Source of the DNA: Actinomycetes bacterium
GTDB lineage: Bacteria; Actinomycetota; Actinomycetes; Actinomycetales; Cellulomonadaceae
Reading direction: 5' to 3'
Length of the DNA stretch: 9,640 bases
NCBI GenBank assembly: GCA_023401045.1
Contig: JAEXEM010000429.1
Coordinates: 1-9,640, forward strand
Shown: positions 1-6,655 of the stretch, one piece after another
How positions within the stretch are numbered: the stretch's first letter is position 1
Layout of the letters: each line of letters starts with the position of its first letter
Notes under the pieces: model-generated
Told to the model about the DNA's origin: nothing
The model's input: only the letters and a program-made list of their open reading frames with translations
Databases searched by the model: none
Made by a program: the position numbers and the translations under genes

Positions 1-12
1 CACCTGAGCTCC

Positions 13-44
13 GCACGGCAGGACCCGTGCCGGCCCCGCACGGG
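13..44. other. Overlapping alternative hairpins in leader region
   Basis: Two short perfect inverted repeats share one arm. GCACGG at 13-18 can pair with CCGTGC at 25-30 (6-nt loop). CCCGTGC at 24-30 can instead pair with GCACGGG at 38-44 (7-nt loop). Only one can form at a time. There is no T-run afterwards. A TGA at 5-7 could be the end of a gene lying mostly left of the window, in which case this would be its terminator, but that reading rests on two codons only. Chance pairing in GC-rich DNA is a real alternative. Confidence 0.3.
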
Positions 45-189
45 CGGTGACAGGTCCGCTCCGGTCCGCCGGGCGCCTCCCACCCACCTTGGCGGACGCC
101 CGTGACGCACGTGACGGTCGACGGGCACCGGGCCTGGCCGCCGGACCCGGCACGATGGTGCGTCGGCCGGCGACCGGGAGGAGCACGCA

Positions 190-2112
190 GTGGGCACCGC
201 GACGGCGGAGCAGGTCCTCGCGGGCCTCGACGAGCAGCAACGGACGGCGGTCGCCGCCGCACCCGGGCCCGTGCGGGTCGTGGCGGGCGCGGGGACGGGC
301 AAGACGCGCACGATCACGCACCGGATCGCGTACCAGCACCTCACGGGTGCGGTGCCGGCGGACGTCGTGCTCGCGGTGACGCACTCGTCGAAGGCGGCCG
401 GTGAGATGCGGGACCGGCTCGCGCGGCTCGGCGCGGGGTCGGTGCAGGCCCGTACGTTCCACGCCGCGGCGCTGCGCCAGCTCCGGTACTTCTGGCGCGC
501 GACGGGGCTGCCCGGCGACCAGCCGGTGCTGCTCGACGTCGACGGTCGAGGCGCGTCCTACCGGTTCCTGCGCGCCGCGCTCGGGGCGACGCTGCGCACG
601 TCGCCCGGTGACCTCGACGCCGCCCTCGTCACCGACCTGTCGAACGAGCTCACCTGGGCCGCCGCGCAGGACCTCGACCCCGACGCCTACGAGGCCCGCG
701 CGAAGGACGCCGGACGCCGCCCCGGGATGTCGCTCGCGTCCGTCGCCGCCGCGATGCGCCGCTACACGGCCGCCAAGCGTGACGCGGGCGTCCTCGACTT
801 CGCCGACCTGCTCGCCGCGTGCGCCCGCCTGCTCGAGGAGCACGAGGAGGTCGCGACGACGGTGCGACGGCAGTACGCGTCGTTCGTCGTCGACGAGTAC
901 CAGGACACCGACCCCGCGCAGCAGCGGCTGCTCGACGCCTGGCTCGGGGGCCGCGACGACGTCACGGTCGTCGGTGACCCGCGGCAGGCGGTGTACGCCT
1001 TCAAGGGCGCCGACCCGTCCCTGCTGCGCGGGTTCACCCGGCGGTACCCGCACGCGGTCACGGTCGACCTCGTGCAGGACTACCGCTCGACCCGGCAGGT
1101 CGTGGCGGCCGCGGACCGGCTCATGGCCGGGCGCCCCGAGGCGTCCGGACCGCCGCTCGTCGGCATGCTCGGCGACGGGCCGGCCCCGGTCGTCGTGCGG
1201 TGCGAGGACGAGGACGGCGAGGACGCGCAGGTCGTCGCGACGGTGCGCGGCTGGCTGCGCGACGGCGTGCCCGCCGAGGAGGTCGCCGTCCTCCACCGCT
1301 TCAACGCCCAGGCCGTCCGACTCACCGCGGCGCTGCGCGACGCGGGCGTCGCCGTCGTCACCGGCGACGGGTCGGCCTACTTCGACCGCCGCGAGGTCGC
1401 GCAGGTCCTCGCGCTGCTGCGCTCGCGCGCCGCCGGCTCCCCGGACGACGACCCGACGGCGGTCCTCGACGAGGCGCTGGAGCGCGCCGGGTACGCCCCG
1501 GACTCCCCGCCGGACGGCACCGGTGCGGCCCGCGAGCGCTGGGACGCGCTCGACGCACTGCGCACCCTCGTGACGTCCCTGCCGCCGCACCCCACGCTCG
1601 CCGCGCTCTCGGCCGACCTCGACCGGCGCGCCGCCGAGGACCACGTCCCCCCGGGCCGCGGCGCCGTCACCGTGACGACGATCCACAAGGCCAAGGGCCT
1701 GGAGTGGGAGGCGTGCCTGCTCGCGCGCGCCGTCGCCGGGTCGCTGCCGTCGGTGTACGCGACGACAGGGCCCGAGCTCGCCGAGGAGCGCCGGCTGGCG
1801 TACGTCGCGATCACCCGTGCGCGCCGGCACCTCGTGGCCACGTGGGCGGCCACCCACTCCGGCGGCCGCCCGGCCCGACGCTCGCCCTACCTCGACGCCC
1901 TCGACCCGGCACCGGCGCGGCGGCTGCGCGACGTCCCGGCCCCGCGGCCCGAGCCGCGGCCGACGTCCCGGTTCTCCCCCGGCCAGCGGGTGACGCACGA
2001 CGGGCACGGTCTCGGCCGGGTCGTCGACGTGCGCGGGGACACCGTCACGGTGGACTTCGGCTCGGCCGGCACGCGGACCCTGCGGCACGGGACCGGGCTC
2101 GTCGCGCTGTAG
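190..2112 (+). CDS. UvrD2-like SF1A DNA helicase with C-terminal Tudor-like domain
   Basis: This is an ATP-dependent 3'-5' DNA helicase of the UvrD/Rep/PcrA family, expected to act in the cytoplasm in DNA repair or replication-conflict resolution. All core motifs are visible in the 640 residues: Q motif LDEQQ (13-17), Walker A GAGTGKT (33-39), Walker B VDEYQDT (234-240), GDPRQAVYAFKGA (262-274), QDYRST (296-301), TIHKAKGLEWE (497-507) and YVAITRAR (538-545). Segments such as GAGTGKTRTITHRIAY, TFHAAALRQLRYFW and VVDEYQD resemble mycobacterial UvrD2 as I remember it. UvrD2's tetracysteine and HRDC modules are absent. Residues 594-640 (FSPGQRVTHDGHGLGRVVDV...VTVDFG) instead resemble the Tudor/CarD-like tail of PcrA. 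The GTG start is supported by GGGAGGAG at 176-183, six bases upstream. The motif usually written NYRS reads DYRS, as I recall it also does in UvrD2. The stop lies 25 bp from the convergent lipoprotein gene. Confidence 0.93.
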   Translation: MGTATAEQVLAGLDEQQRTAVAAAPGPVRVVAGAGTGKTRTITHRIAYQHLTGAVPADVVLAVTHSSKAAGEMRDRLARLGAGSVQARTFHAAALRQLRYFWRATGLPGDQPVLLDVDGRGASYRFLRAALGATLRTSPGDLDAALVTDLSNELTWAAAQDLDPDAYEARAKDAGRRPGMSLASVAAAMRRYTAAKRDAGVLDFADLLAACARLLEEHEEVATTVRRQYASFVVDEYQDTDPAQQRLLDAWLGGRDDVTVVGDPRQAVYAFKGADPSLLRGFTRRYPHAVTVDLVQDYRSTRQVVAAADRLMAGRPEASGPPLVGMLGDGPAPVVVRCEDEDGEDAQVVATVRGWLRDGVPAEEVAVLHRFNAQAVRLTAALRDAGVAVVTGDGSAYFDRREVAQVLALLRSRAAGSPDDDPTAVLDEALERAGYAPDSPPDGTGAARERWDALDALRTLVTSLPPHPTLAALSADLDRRAAEDHVPPGRGAVTVTTIHKAKGLEWEACLLARAVAGSLPSVYATTGPELAEERRLAYVAITRARRHLVATWAATHSGGRPARRSPYLDALDPAPARRLRDVPAPRPEPRPTSRFSPGQRVTHDGHGLGRVVDVRGDTVTVDFGSAGTRTLRHGTGLVAL

Positions 2113-2137
2113 GGACGCCCCGCCCGGGCCCACCCCC

Positions 2138-3730
2138 TCACGCCCTCGTCACCCGCAGGTACCGGTCGACGAGACCGACGAACTCCGCGCGCAGCCCGTA
2201 GGGGTCCTCGCCGAGGGCGGTGCGGGCGCGGTCGCGCGCACGGGCGGGGTCGGCGCCGTCGGCGTGCCGTGACCCGGCGGCGACGAGCCCGAACTCGGCG
2301 ACGGCCGACGCGAACCGGAAGTCCGCCGACGGCTCCGTGGTGTAGGCGTCCGCACCCACGGGGACGACGACCTCGGTGCTCCGCTCGCTCCCCGGCTCCT
2401 TGTAGCGGACGTGCACCGTGAAGACGTCGGTCGAGTCCCCGGCCCGGACGTCCTGGTAGGCCAGTTCGTCCTCGTGCGGCTCCTCGCCCGCGGGGACGAG
2501 CTCGTAGAACGCGGTGACCGAGTGCCCGGCGCCGACGTCGCCGGCGTCCTTCGTGTCGTCGTCGAACTCCTCGTCCTCGAGGCGGCGGTTGTCGTACCCG
2601 AGCAGCCGGTACCGGGAGACCGTCGCGGGGTTGAGCTCGACCTGGACCTTGAGGTCCTGCGCGACGACGAACATCGTCGCGTCGAACTCGTCGACGAGGA
2701 CCTTGCGAGCCTCGTCGAGGGTGTCGATGTACGCGTAGTTCCCGTTGCCGTGGTCGGCGATGGCCTCCATCGTGCGGTCCTTGAGGTTGCCCATGCCGAA
2801 GCCGAGCACGGAGATGTGGACCCCGGACCGGGCGTGCTCCTCGATGAGGTCCGTCAGCTGCTCCGGCGTCGACGGGCCGACGTTGAAGTCGCCGTCGGTC
2901 GCGAGCACGACCCGGTTGTTGCCGCCCTCGACGAAGTTCTTCGTCGCGAGCTCGTACGCGGTCTCCAGGCCGGACGCCCCGCCGGTGGACCCGCCCGCGC
3001 GCAGCCCCCGCAGGATCCCGACGAGCCGGTCGCGCTCGTCGCCGCGCACGGAGTCCGCGAGGACCCGGTCGCTCCCGGCGTACGTGACGACCGAGACGGT
3101 GTCGTCCTCGTCGAGCTGCTCGACGAGGAGCTCGAACGACCGGGCCAGCAGCGGCAGCTTGTTCTCGTCCTCCATCGACCCGGAGACGTCGAGCAGGAAC
3201 ACGATGTTGTTGCCACGGGTCGTCGGCCGGACGTCGGTGGCCTGCACGCCGATCATCGCCAGCCGGTGGCCGGGCGCCCAGGGGGCGTCGGCCACCTGGG
3301 TCGTCACGGTGAACGGGTCGGCCGCGTCACGCGCCGGGGCCGGGTAGTCGTAGTCGAAGTAGTTGACGAGCTCCTCGATCCGCACGCCCTGCGGGGCGAC
3401 GCCCTCACGGAGCTGGCGGCGCAGGTTGCTGTACGACGCGGTGTCGACGTCCGAGGCGAACGTCGACAGCGGGCTCGTCGTCACGTCCTGGAACGGCTGC
3501 TCCGGGGAGTCGTCGTACTCCTCCTGCGGGTCCGTCGGCGCGTCGCGCCACTCCTCCGGCTGCGCACCGTCGTACGCCAGCACCGCCCCGGAGGAGTCGC
3601 CCGCACCGTCGGCGGAGCAGGCACCGAGCGAGCCGGCGACGACGACGGCGACCACGGCGGCGAGGACCGAGCGCCGTCGCGGCCCGCCTCGCGCCGTCGC
3701 CCGCTGGGTGGTGACCGACCGACCGCTCAT
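2138..3730 (-). CDS. YfbK-type von Willebrand factor A domain lipoprotein
   Basis: Predicted cell-surface lipoprotein of 530 residues with the architecture of E. coli YfbK; the family's function is not firmly known. The N-terminus has basic residues (RRR, 18-20), a hydrophobic stretch and the lipobox LGAC with the lipidated Cys at 38. RRSVL also fits the twin-arginine pattern RRxFL loosely, so Tat export is possible. The family's N-terminal segment is clear (PLSTFASDVDTASYSNLRR, 87-105, and IEELVNYFDYDYP, 118-130). A VWA domain follows with an intact metal-ion site: DVSGS (181-185), Thr249 in GGSTGG, and ATDGD (277-281). The C-terminal YfbK domain runs to the end (FRFASAVAEFG, 471-481; DPYGLRAEF near 509-517). 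I place the start at ATG 3730 because GAGGGGAG sits seven bases upstream on this strand. A longer frame to 3823 adds 31 residues before the signal peptide and has no such support. It appears monocistronic. Confidence 0.92.
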   Translation of the reverse strand: MSGRSVTTQRATARGGPRRRSVLAAVVAVVVAGSLGACSADGAGDSSGAVLAYDGAQPEEWRDAPTDPQEEYDDSPEQPFQDVTTSPLSTFASDVDTASYSNLRRQLREGVAPQGVRIEELVNYFDYDYPAPARDAADPFTVTTQVADAPWAPGHRLAMIGVQATDVRPTTRGNNIVFLLDVSGSMEDENKLPLLARSFELLVEQLDEDDTVSVVTYAGSDRVLADSVRGDERDRLVGILRGLRAGGSTGGASGLETAYELATKNFVEGGNNRVVLATDGDFNVGPSTPEQLTDLIEEHARSGVHISVLGFGMGNLKDRTMEAIADHGNGNYAYIDTLDEARKVLVDEFDATMFVVAQDLKVQVELNPATVSRYRLLGYDNRRLEDEEFDDDTKDAGDVGAGHSVTAFYELVPAGEEPHEDELAYQDVRAGDSTDVFTVHVRYKEPGSERSTEVVVPVGADAYTTEPSADFRFASAVAEFGLVAAGSRHADGADPARARDRARTALGEDPYGLRAEFVGLVDRYLRVTRA

Positions 3731-3805
3731 GTGACCGCTCCCCTCGTCGAGGTCTGAAGCGTCCCGGCCCAGGGCGGCCGCGACCAGCACGGGACGGCCA
3801 CGCGA

Positions 3806-3871
3806 CGGTCCCGTTCGGGCCACAGGTCGGTCCCGGCCGGGTCACGGCGCGGTCCCGGCGAGGTCACGGCG
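3806..3871. repeat. Three tandem 22-bp repeats upstream of the VWA lipoprotein gene
   Basis: Three head-to-tail 22-bp units lie at 3806-3827, 3828-3849 and 3850-3871. All begin CGGTCCCG. Units 2 and 3 match at 20 of 22 positions, and unit 1 matches unit 2 at 16 of 22. Units 1 and 2 contain a small palindrome, CCCGttCGGG and CCCGgcCGGG; unit 3 keeps the left half but reads CCCGgcGAGG. The block starts 75 bp upstream of the lipoprotein ATG at 3730 and ends 7 bp before the stop of the HxlR-type gene. A 22-bp period is close to two turns of B-DNA, so stacked sites for a regulator are plausible. No known operator is recognised, and simple slippage in GC-rich DNA is the alternative. Confidence 0.65.
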
Positions 3872-3878
3872 TCCCTGG

Positions 3879-4256
3879 TCAGGGGCCCGTGTCAGCCTCC
3901 ACCGCGTCGTCGAAGCGCGCGCGGGCCTCGCGGACCGCGGGCAGGTGGGTGGAGCTCCAGCCGAGCAGCGCGTCGACGAGGTCCTGCAGGGTCCGCCCGA
4001 GCGGGCTGATGCGGTACTCGACGGCGACGGGCCGCGTGCTGACGACCAAGCGCTCGACCATGCCGTTGCGCTCGAGACGACGCAGCGTCGCGGTGAGCGA
4101 CTTCTGGGTGGCCGGTACGGCGCGGCGCAGCTCGTTGAACCGTCGAGGTCGCTCGCAGAGGGCGTCGAGGACCTGGAGCGACCACTTGTCGAGCGTCTGG
4201 TCGAGCAGCTCGCGCTGCTCGGGGGTCACCTGCGTGGGGGCGGCGGTCTCCTGCAT
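3879..4256 (-). CDS. HxlR-family winged-helix transcriptional regulator
   Basis: A small DNA-binding regulator of about 125 residues. HxlR/DUF24 proteins (for example YodB, HypR and QorR) usually control a divergent or nearby gene and often sense electrophiles or oxidants. The diagnostic order is present: LLDQTLDKWSLQVLDALCERPRRFNELRRAVP, then KSLTATLRRLERNGMVERLV, then VEYRISPLGRTLQDLVDALL. Many HxlR members carry a redox-sensing Cys near the N-terminus just before the first helix. With the start chosen here that Cys is missing, and the only Cys lies in LDALCERP. I chose ATG 4256 because it gives a normal-length N-terminus. The Shine-Dalgarno match is weak (AGGTG, three bases from the ATG). 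The frame remains open to an ATG at 4313, which would add a Cys-containing 19-residue extension, so the start is uncertain. It is divergent from the RidA gene, its likely target. Confidence 0.88.
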   Translation of the reverse strand: MQETAAPTQVTPEQRELLDQTLDKWSLQVLDALCERPRRFNELRRAVPATQKSLTATLRRLERNGMVERLVVSTRPVAVEYRISPLGRTLQDLVDALLGWSSTHLPAVREARARFDDAVEADTGP

Positions 4257-4270
4257 GACACCTAGTCTCG

Positions 4271-4300
4271 TTGAAGTCACTTCGGGGCACCAGGTAGACA
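4271..4300 (+). promoter_or_regulatory. Candidate promoter for the RidA-reductase operon
   Basis: TTGAAG at 4271-4276 resembles a -35 box. TAGACA at 4295-4300, 18 bases further on, is a fair -10 box. Transcription would then start near 4307, giving a leader of about 30 nt with a good AAGGAG at 4324-4329. This is pattern matching only, in a region of just 80 bp between two divergent genes. Confidence 0.35.
4273..4283. promoter_or_regulatory. Palindrome overlapping the candidate -35 (possible operator)
   Basis: GAAGT-C-ACTTC is a perfect inverted repeat with five-base arms around one central base. It overlaps the candidate -35 box of the RidA operon and lies 17 bp upstream of the HxlR-type start codon. 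HxlR dimers bind short inverted repeats in their divergent promoters, so it is a candidate site. Five-base arms are short enough to occur by chance. Confidence 0.35.
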
Positions 4301-4317
4301 TCGGATACCACATCCGA
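4301..4317. promoter_or_regulatory. Inverted repeat at the predicted RidA transcription start (possible operator)
   Basis: TCGGAT (4301-4306) and ATCCGA (4312-4317) form a perfect six-base inverted repeat around ACCAC. It would sit just after the candidate -10 box and over the predicted transcription start, a normal place for a repressor operator. The obvious candidate regulator is the divergent HxlR-family protein. Confidence 0.4.
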
Positions 4318-4336
4318 CCTGCGAAGGAGAACGACC

Positions 4337-4747
4337 ATGGCCGTCCAGCTGCTCACCCCCGAGGGCATGTTCCAGCCGGTGCCCTACCACCACGTCTCGG
4401 TCGCGACCGGGACCCGGCACGTCCACGTCGCCGGGCAGATCGCGCGTGACGCCGACGGCCGCCCGGTCGCGCCGGGAGACCTGCGGGGCCAGCTCGCGCA
4501 CGCCCTGCGCAGCACCGCCCGCGGCCTGGCCGGCGCCGGCGCGACGTTCGCCGACGTCGTGCGGCTGCGCTTCTTCGTCACCGACTGGCAGCCGGAGAAG
4601 TACGCGGACTTCGTCGCGGGCATCGAGGACGTCGCCGCCGAGCTCGACCTGCCGGACCCGCTCCCGCCGCTGTCCGCGATCGGTGTCGACTACCTCTTCG
4701 AGCCCGACGTGCTCGTCGAGGTCGAGGCGTACGCCGTGCTCGACTGA
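4337..4747 (+). CDS. RidA/YjgF/YER057c/UK114-family protein, non-archetypal
   Basis: A 136-residue cytoplasmic protein with the chorismate-mutase-like Rid fold, which normally forms trimers. Archetypal RidA hydrolyses reactive imine/enamine intermediates made by PLP enzymes. Family marks are VHVAGQIARDADG (29-41), DLRGQLAHALRST (48-60), VVRLRFFVTD (74-83) and PPLSAIGVDYL...VEVEAYAVLD at the end. The arginine that binds substrate carboxylate in E. coli RidA (Arg105, in PARSC) aligns with Leu112 here (PPLSA). The later acidic residue, Glu120 in E. coli, aligns with Glu128. It therefore probably belongs to one of the Rid subgroups without demonstrated imine deaminase activity, and its substrate is unknown. 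AAGGAG at 4324-4329 lies seven bases before the ATG. It is divergent from the HxlR-type gene and 42 bp ahead of the reductase gene, probably in one operon. Confidence 0.92.
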   Translation: MAVQLLTPEGMFQPVPYHHVSVATGTRHVHVAGQIARDADGRPVAPGDLRGQLAHALRSTARGLAGAGATFADVVRLRFFVTDWQPEKYADFVAGIEDVAAELDLPDPLPPLSAIGVDYLFEPDVLVEVEAYAVLD

Positions 4748-4789
4748 CGCCCCCTCCGTCCCCCACCCCGACGACACAGCGAGGACACC

Positions 4790-5443
4790 ATGACGACGAT
4801 CGCGATCATCGGGACCGGGGAGGTCGGCAGCCACCTCGCCCGTGCGCTCCTCCCGCACGGGTACGAGGTGGTCCTCGCCAACCGCCGGGGCCCGCACACG
4901 CTCGGCGCGCGCGGCGCCGAGCTCGGGCCCCGGGCCCGGGCCGCGCACGCCCGGGAGGCCGCCGCCGCGGGAGACGTCGCAGTCCTCGCGTTCCCGTACC
5001 ACCCCGACGACGCCCTGCCCGTGGCCGAGCTCGCCGGCAAGATCGTGCTCGACACGAACAACTACATGGTCTGGCGGGACGGGCACATCCCGCAGATCGA
5101 CTCCGGCGCCGTCACCGAGCACGAGCTGCGCCAGCAGCAGCTGCCCACCTCGAGGCTCGCCAAGGCGTTCACGCACGTCGAGGCGATCCACCTCCTCGGC
5201 CGCGCGCGCCCCGCGGGAGCCCCCGACCGGATCGCGCTGTCGGTCTCGAGCGACCACCCCGACGCGGTCGCGTTCGTCACCCGGCTCTACGACCAGCTCG
5301 GGTACGACACCGTCGACAACAGCCCGCTGCGCGAGTCCTGGCGGACCACGCCCCTCACCCCCGCGTGGAACGACCACGCCCGGCAGGACCGCGCACGCCT
5401 CGAGGCGAACCTGCGCCGGGCGAGGCGCGTCGTGCGGCCCTGA
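4790..5443 (+). CDS. NADPH-dependent F420-reductase-like protein (Rossmann NADP-binding)
   Basis: A 217-residue soluble oxidoreductase-like protein of the F420:NADP+ oxidoreductase (F420_oxidored) superfamily. The N-terminal Rossmann motif is IIGTGEVGSHLARAL (6-20, GxGxxG at 8-13). It is followed by VLANRRG (28-34), whose paired arginines fit binding of the NADP 2'-phosphate. VAVLAFPYH (63-71) and KIVLDTNNYMVWRDG (84-98) are the usual middle strands. The C-terminal part (LAKAFTHVEA, 123-132; LYDQLGYDTVDNSPL, 166-180) also fits this family. I cannot tell whether it uses F420 or another acceptor, because no F420-specific residue pattern is certain to me. The ATG has a short-spaced GAGGA at 4781-4785. 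The gene follows the RidA gene by 42 bp with no visible terminator, so it is probably co-transcribed under HxlR control. Its stop is 15 bp from the convergent fic stop. Confidence 0.87.
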   Translation: MTTIAIIGTGEVGSHLARALLPHGYEVVLANRRGPHTLGARGAELGPRARAAHAREAAAAGDVAVLAFPYHPDDALPVAELAGKIVLDTNNYMVWRDGHIPQIDSGAVTEHELRQQQLPTSRLAKAFTHVEAIHLLGRARPAGAPDRIALSVSSDHPDAVAFVTRLYDQLGYDTVDNSPLRESWRTTPLTPAWNDHARQDRARLEANLRRARRVVRP

Positions 5444-5458
5444 CGGCACCGCGCGGGC

Positions 5459-6649
5459 TCACCACGGTCGACGCACCCCGTCGGTGTCCCCGGTCGCAGA
5501 GGCGGCGGCGAGGCGCACGAGCTCGGCCTTCATCCACGGGTACGGGTCCTCGAGCGGCGCCGACGGGCCGAGTGCACGCCCCACCTCGCGCAGCGCCTCG
5601 CCGGCGACGTAGTGACGCCCCTTCGTCTCACCCAGCGCGTGCAGCAGCCCGGCCTCGCTCAACGCCCGCAGGTCCCGGCTCGCCGTCCGCTCGTCGACGC
5701 CGGTCTGCTCGACGTACGTGGGGCGTCGCAGGCGGAAACCGAGCAGCGCGGTGTAGAGCGCATCCAGTGCCCGGTCCGGGATGCGTCGGGCCCTCAGCAC
5801 GTTGTCGAGCACCTCGTACGTCCGCTGCGCGCGCGCGAGCCTGCGCCGCAGCGTCTGTGCCTGCATGTGGTGGGCGCGGAGGTTGAAGCTCACCCACAGC
5901 GCTGCGTCCCGCTCGGGCGCCCACCGACCGCGACCGGTGATGGCGAGGACACGGTAGTAGTCGTCCGTGTTGGCACCGAGCCACTCCTCGATGCTCGCGA
6001 ACTCCGGCTCCGCGACGCCTCGGCGAGCGAGGACGAGCGTCTGCAGCGCCCGGGCCATCCGGCCGCTGCCGTCGCGGAAGGGGTGGATCATCACGAGGTC
6101 GAGGTGCGCCATCGCCGCCTGGACGAGGGGGTCGGCACCGCGGTCCACCGCAAGGCTCTCCACGAGCTCCGCGACGAGCGCGGGGACGTCCGACGCATCC
6201 GGCCCGGTGTACACGACCTGCTCGGTGCGCTCGTCGTGGACGAAGATCTCACGCTGCCGGTACTGCCCGGGGCTCTTGCCGAGATCGTGCTGGAGCATCA
6301 TGAAGTGCATCGAGCGCAGAGCCGACACGTCGAGCGTGAAGTGCTCGTCCCTCGCCATCGCCAGGACGTAGCCGAGCGCCTGCCGGTACCCACGGATCTC
6401 GGCGAACGTCCGCTGGTCGGCGCTCATCGGCTCCTCGTCGTCGAGCGCCGCGTCGGCGTCATCGAGCTCGACGTGGTAGCCCTCGATGCTGTTCGACCCC
6501 TGGATGGCGCGCGCCAGCGCTGTGCGACGCAGGCGCCCGGTCCACCGTCGCGGCACGCGGAGGTGCTCGGCGAGCTCCTCGCGCATCTCGGAGATCTCGT
6601 CGAGCACCTGGACGTCACGGAGCGTGAGATCCGGCGTGCGGAACAGCAT
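5459..6649 (-). CDS. Class II Fic-domain protein with C-terminal winged helix (putative AMPylase)
   Basis: Fic enzymes transfer AMP, or less often another nucleotide or phosphate group, onto target hydroxyls. In this 396-residue protein the Fic motif is HPFRDGSGRMAR (189-200), with catalytic His189. The usual Asn of HPFx[D/E]GNGR is Ser195 (codon AGC). The autoinhibitory [S/T]xxxE[G/N] motif lies N-terminal to the Fic core as SNSIEG (52-57, with Glu56), which makes this class II. The flap segment is near REIFVHDERTEQVVYTGP (133-150). Residues about 290-350 look like a winged helix (TYVEQTGVDERTASRDLRALSEAGLL, then KGRHYV), a common partner that can bind DNA. ATG 6649 is chosen because AAGGA lies nine bases upstream and the first conserved residues follow at once. 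An in-frame ATG at 6715 has no Shine-Dalgarno site. No antitoxin gene is adjacent, as expected when the inhibitory helix is in cis. The target is unknown. Confidence 0.9.
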   Translation of the reverse strand: MLFRTPDLTLRDVQVLDEISEMREELAEHLRVPRRWTGRLRRTALARAIQGSNSIEGYHVELDDADAALDDEEPMSADQRTFAEIRGYRQALGYVLAMARDEHFTLDVSALRSMHFMMLQHDLGKSPGQYRQREIFVHDERTEQVVYTGPDASDVPALVAELVESLAVDRGADPLVQAAMAHLDLVMIHPFRDGSGRMARALQTLVLARRGVAEPEFASIEEWLGANTDDYYRVLAITGRGRWAPERDAALWVSFNLRAHHMQAQTLRRRLARAQRTYEVLDNVLRARRIPDRALDALYTALLGFRLRRPTYVEQTGVDERTASRDLRALSEAGLLHALGETKGRHYVAGEALREVGRALGPSAPLEDPYPWMKAELVRLAAASATGDTDGVRRPW

Positions 6650-6655
6650 GGTCGG

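Noticed and set aside
101..116. Direct repeat CGTGACG at 101-107 and 110-116
   Set aside because: Seven bases repeated once with a two-base gap in GC-rich DNA is too likely by chance, and no promoter or operator context supports it.
2113..2137. Possible terminator between the convergent helicase and lipoprotein genes
   Set aside because: The 25-bp gap holds only the short palindrome GCCCGGGC, which cannot form a proper hairpin loop.
2411..3757. A long open frame of 448 codons on the + strand opposite the VWA lipoprotein gene
   Set aside because: It is antisense to a gene with complete VWA and lipoprotein motifs. Its residues are dominated by V, R, G, D and E with no recognisable fold, as expected from the third-position GC bias of the real gene.
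4277..5449. A 390-codon open frame on the - strand across the RidA and reductase genes
   Set aside because: It is antisense to two well-supported genes, has no recognisable domain, and overlaps the control region.
5444..5458. Possible bidirectional terminator between the convergent reductase and fic genes
   Set aside because: Only a short CCGCGCGG self-complementary stretch is present, with no room for a loop and no T-run.
5459..6649. A Fic/antitoxin toxin-antitoxin pair
   Set aside because: The inhibitory motif is within the Fic protein (class II), and no small antitoxin gene lies next to it.
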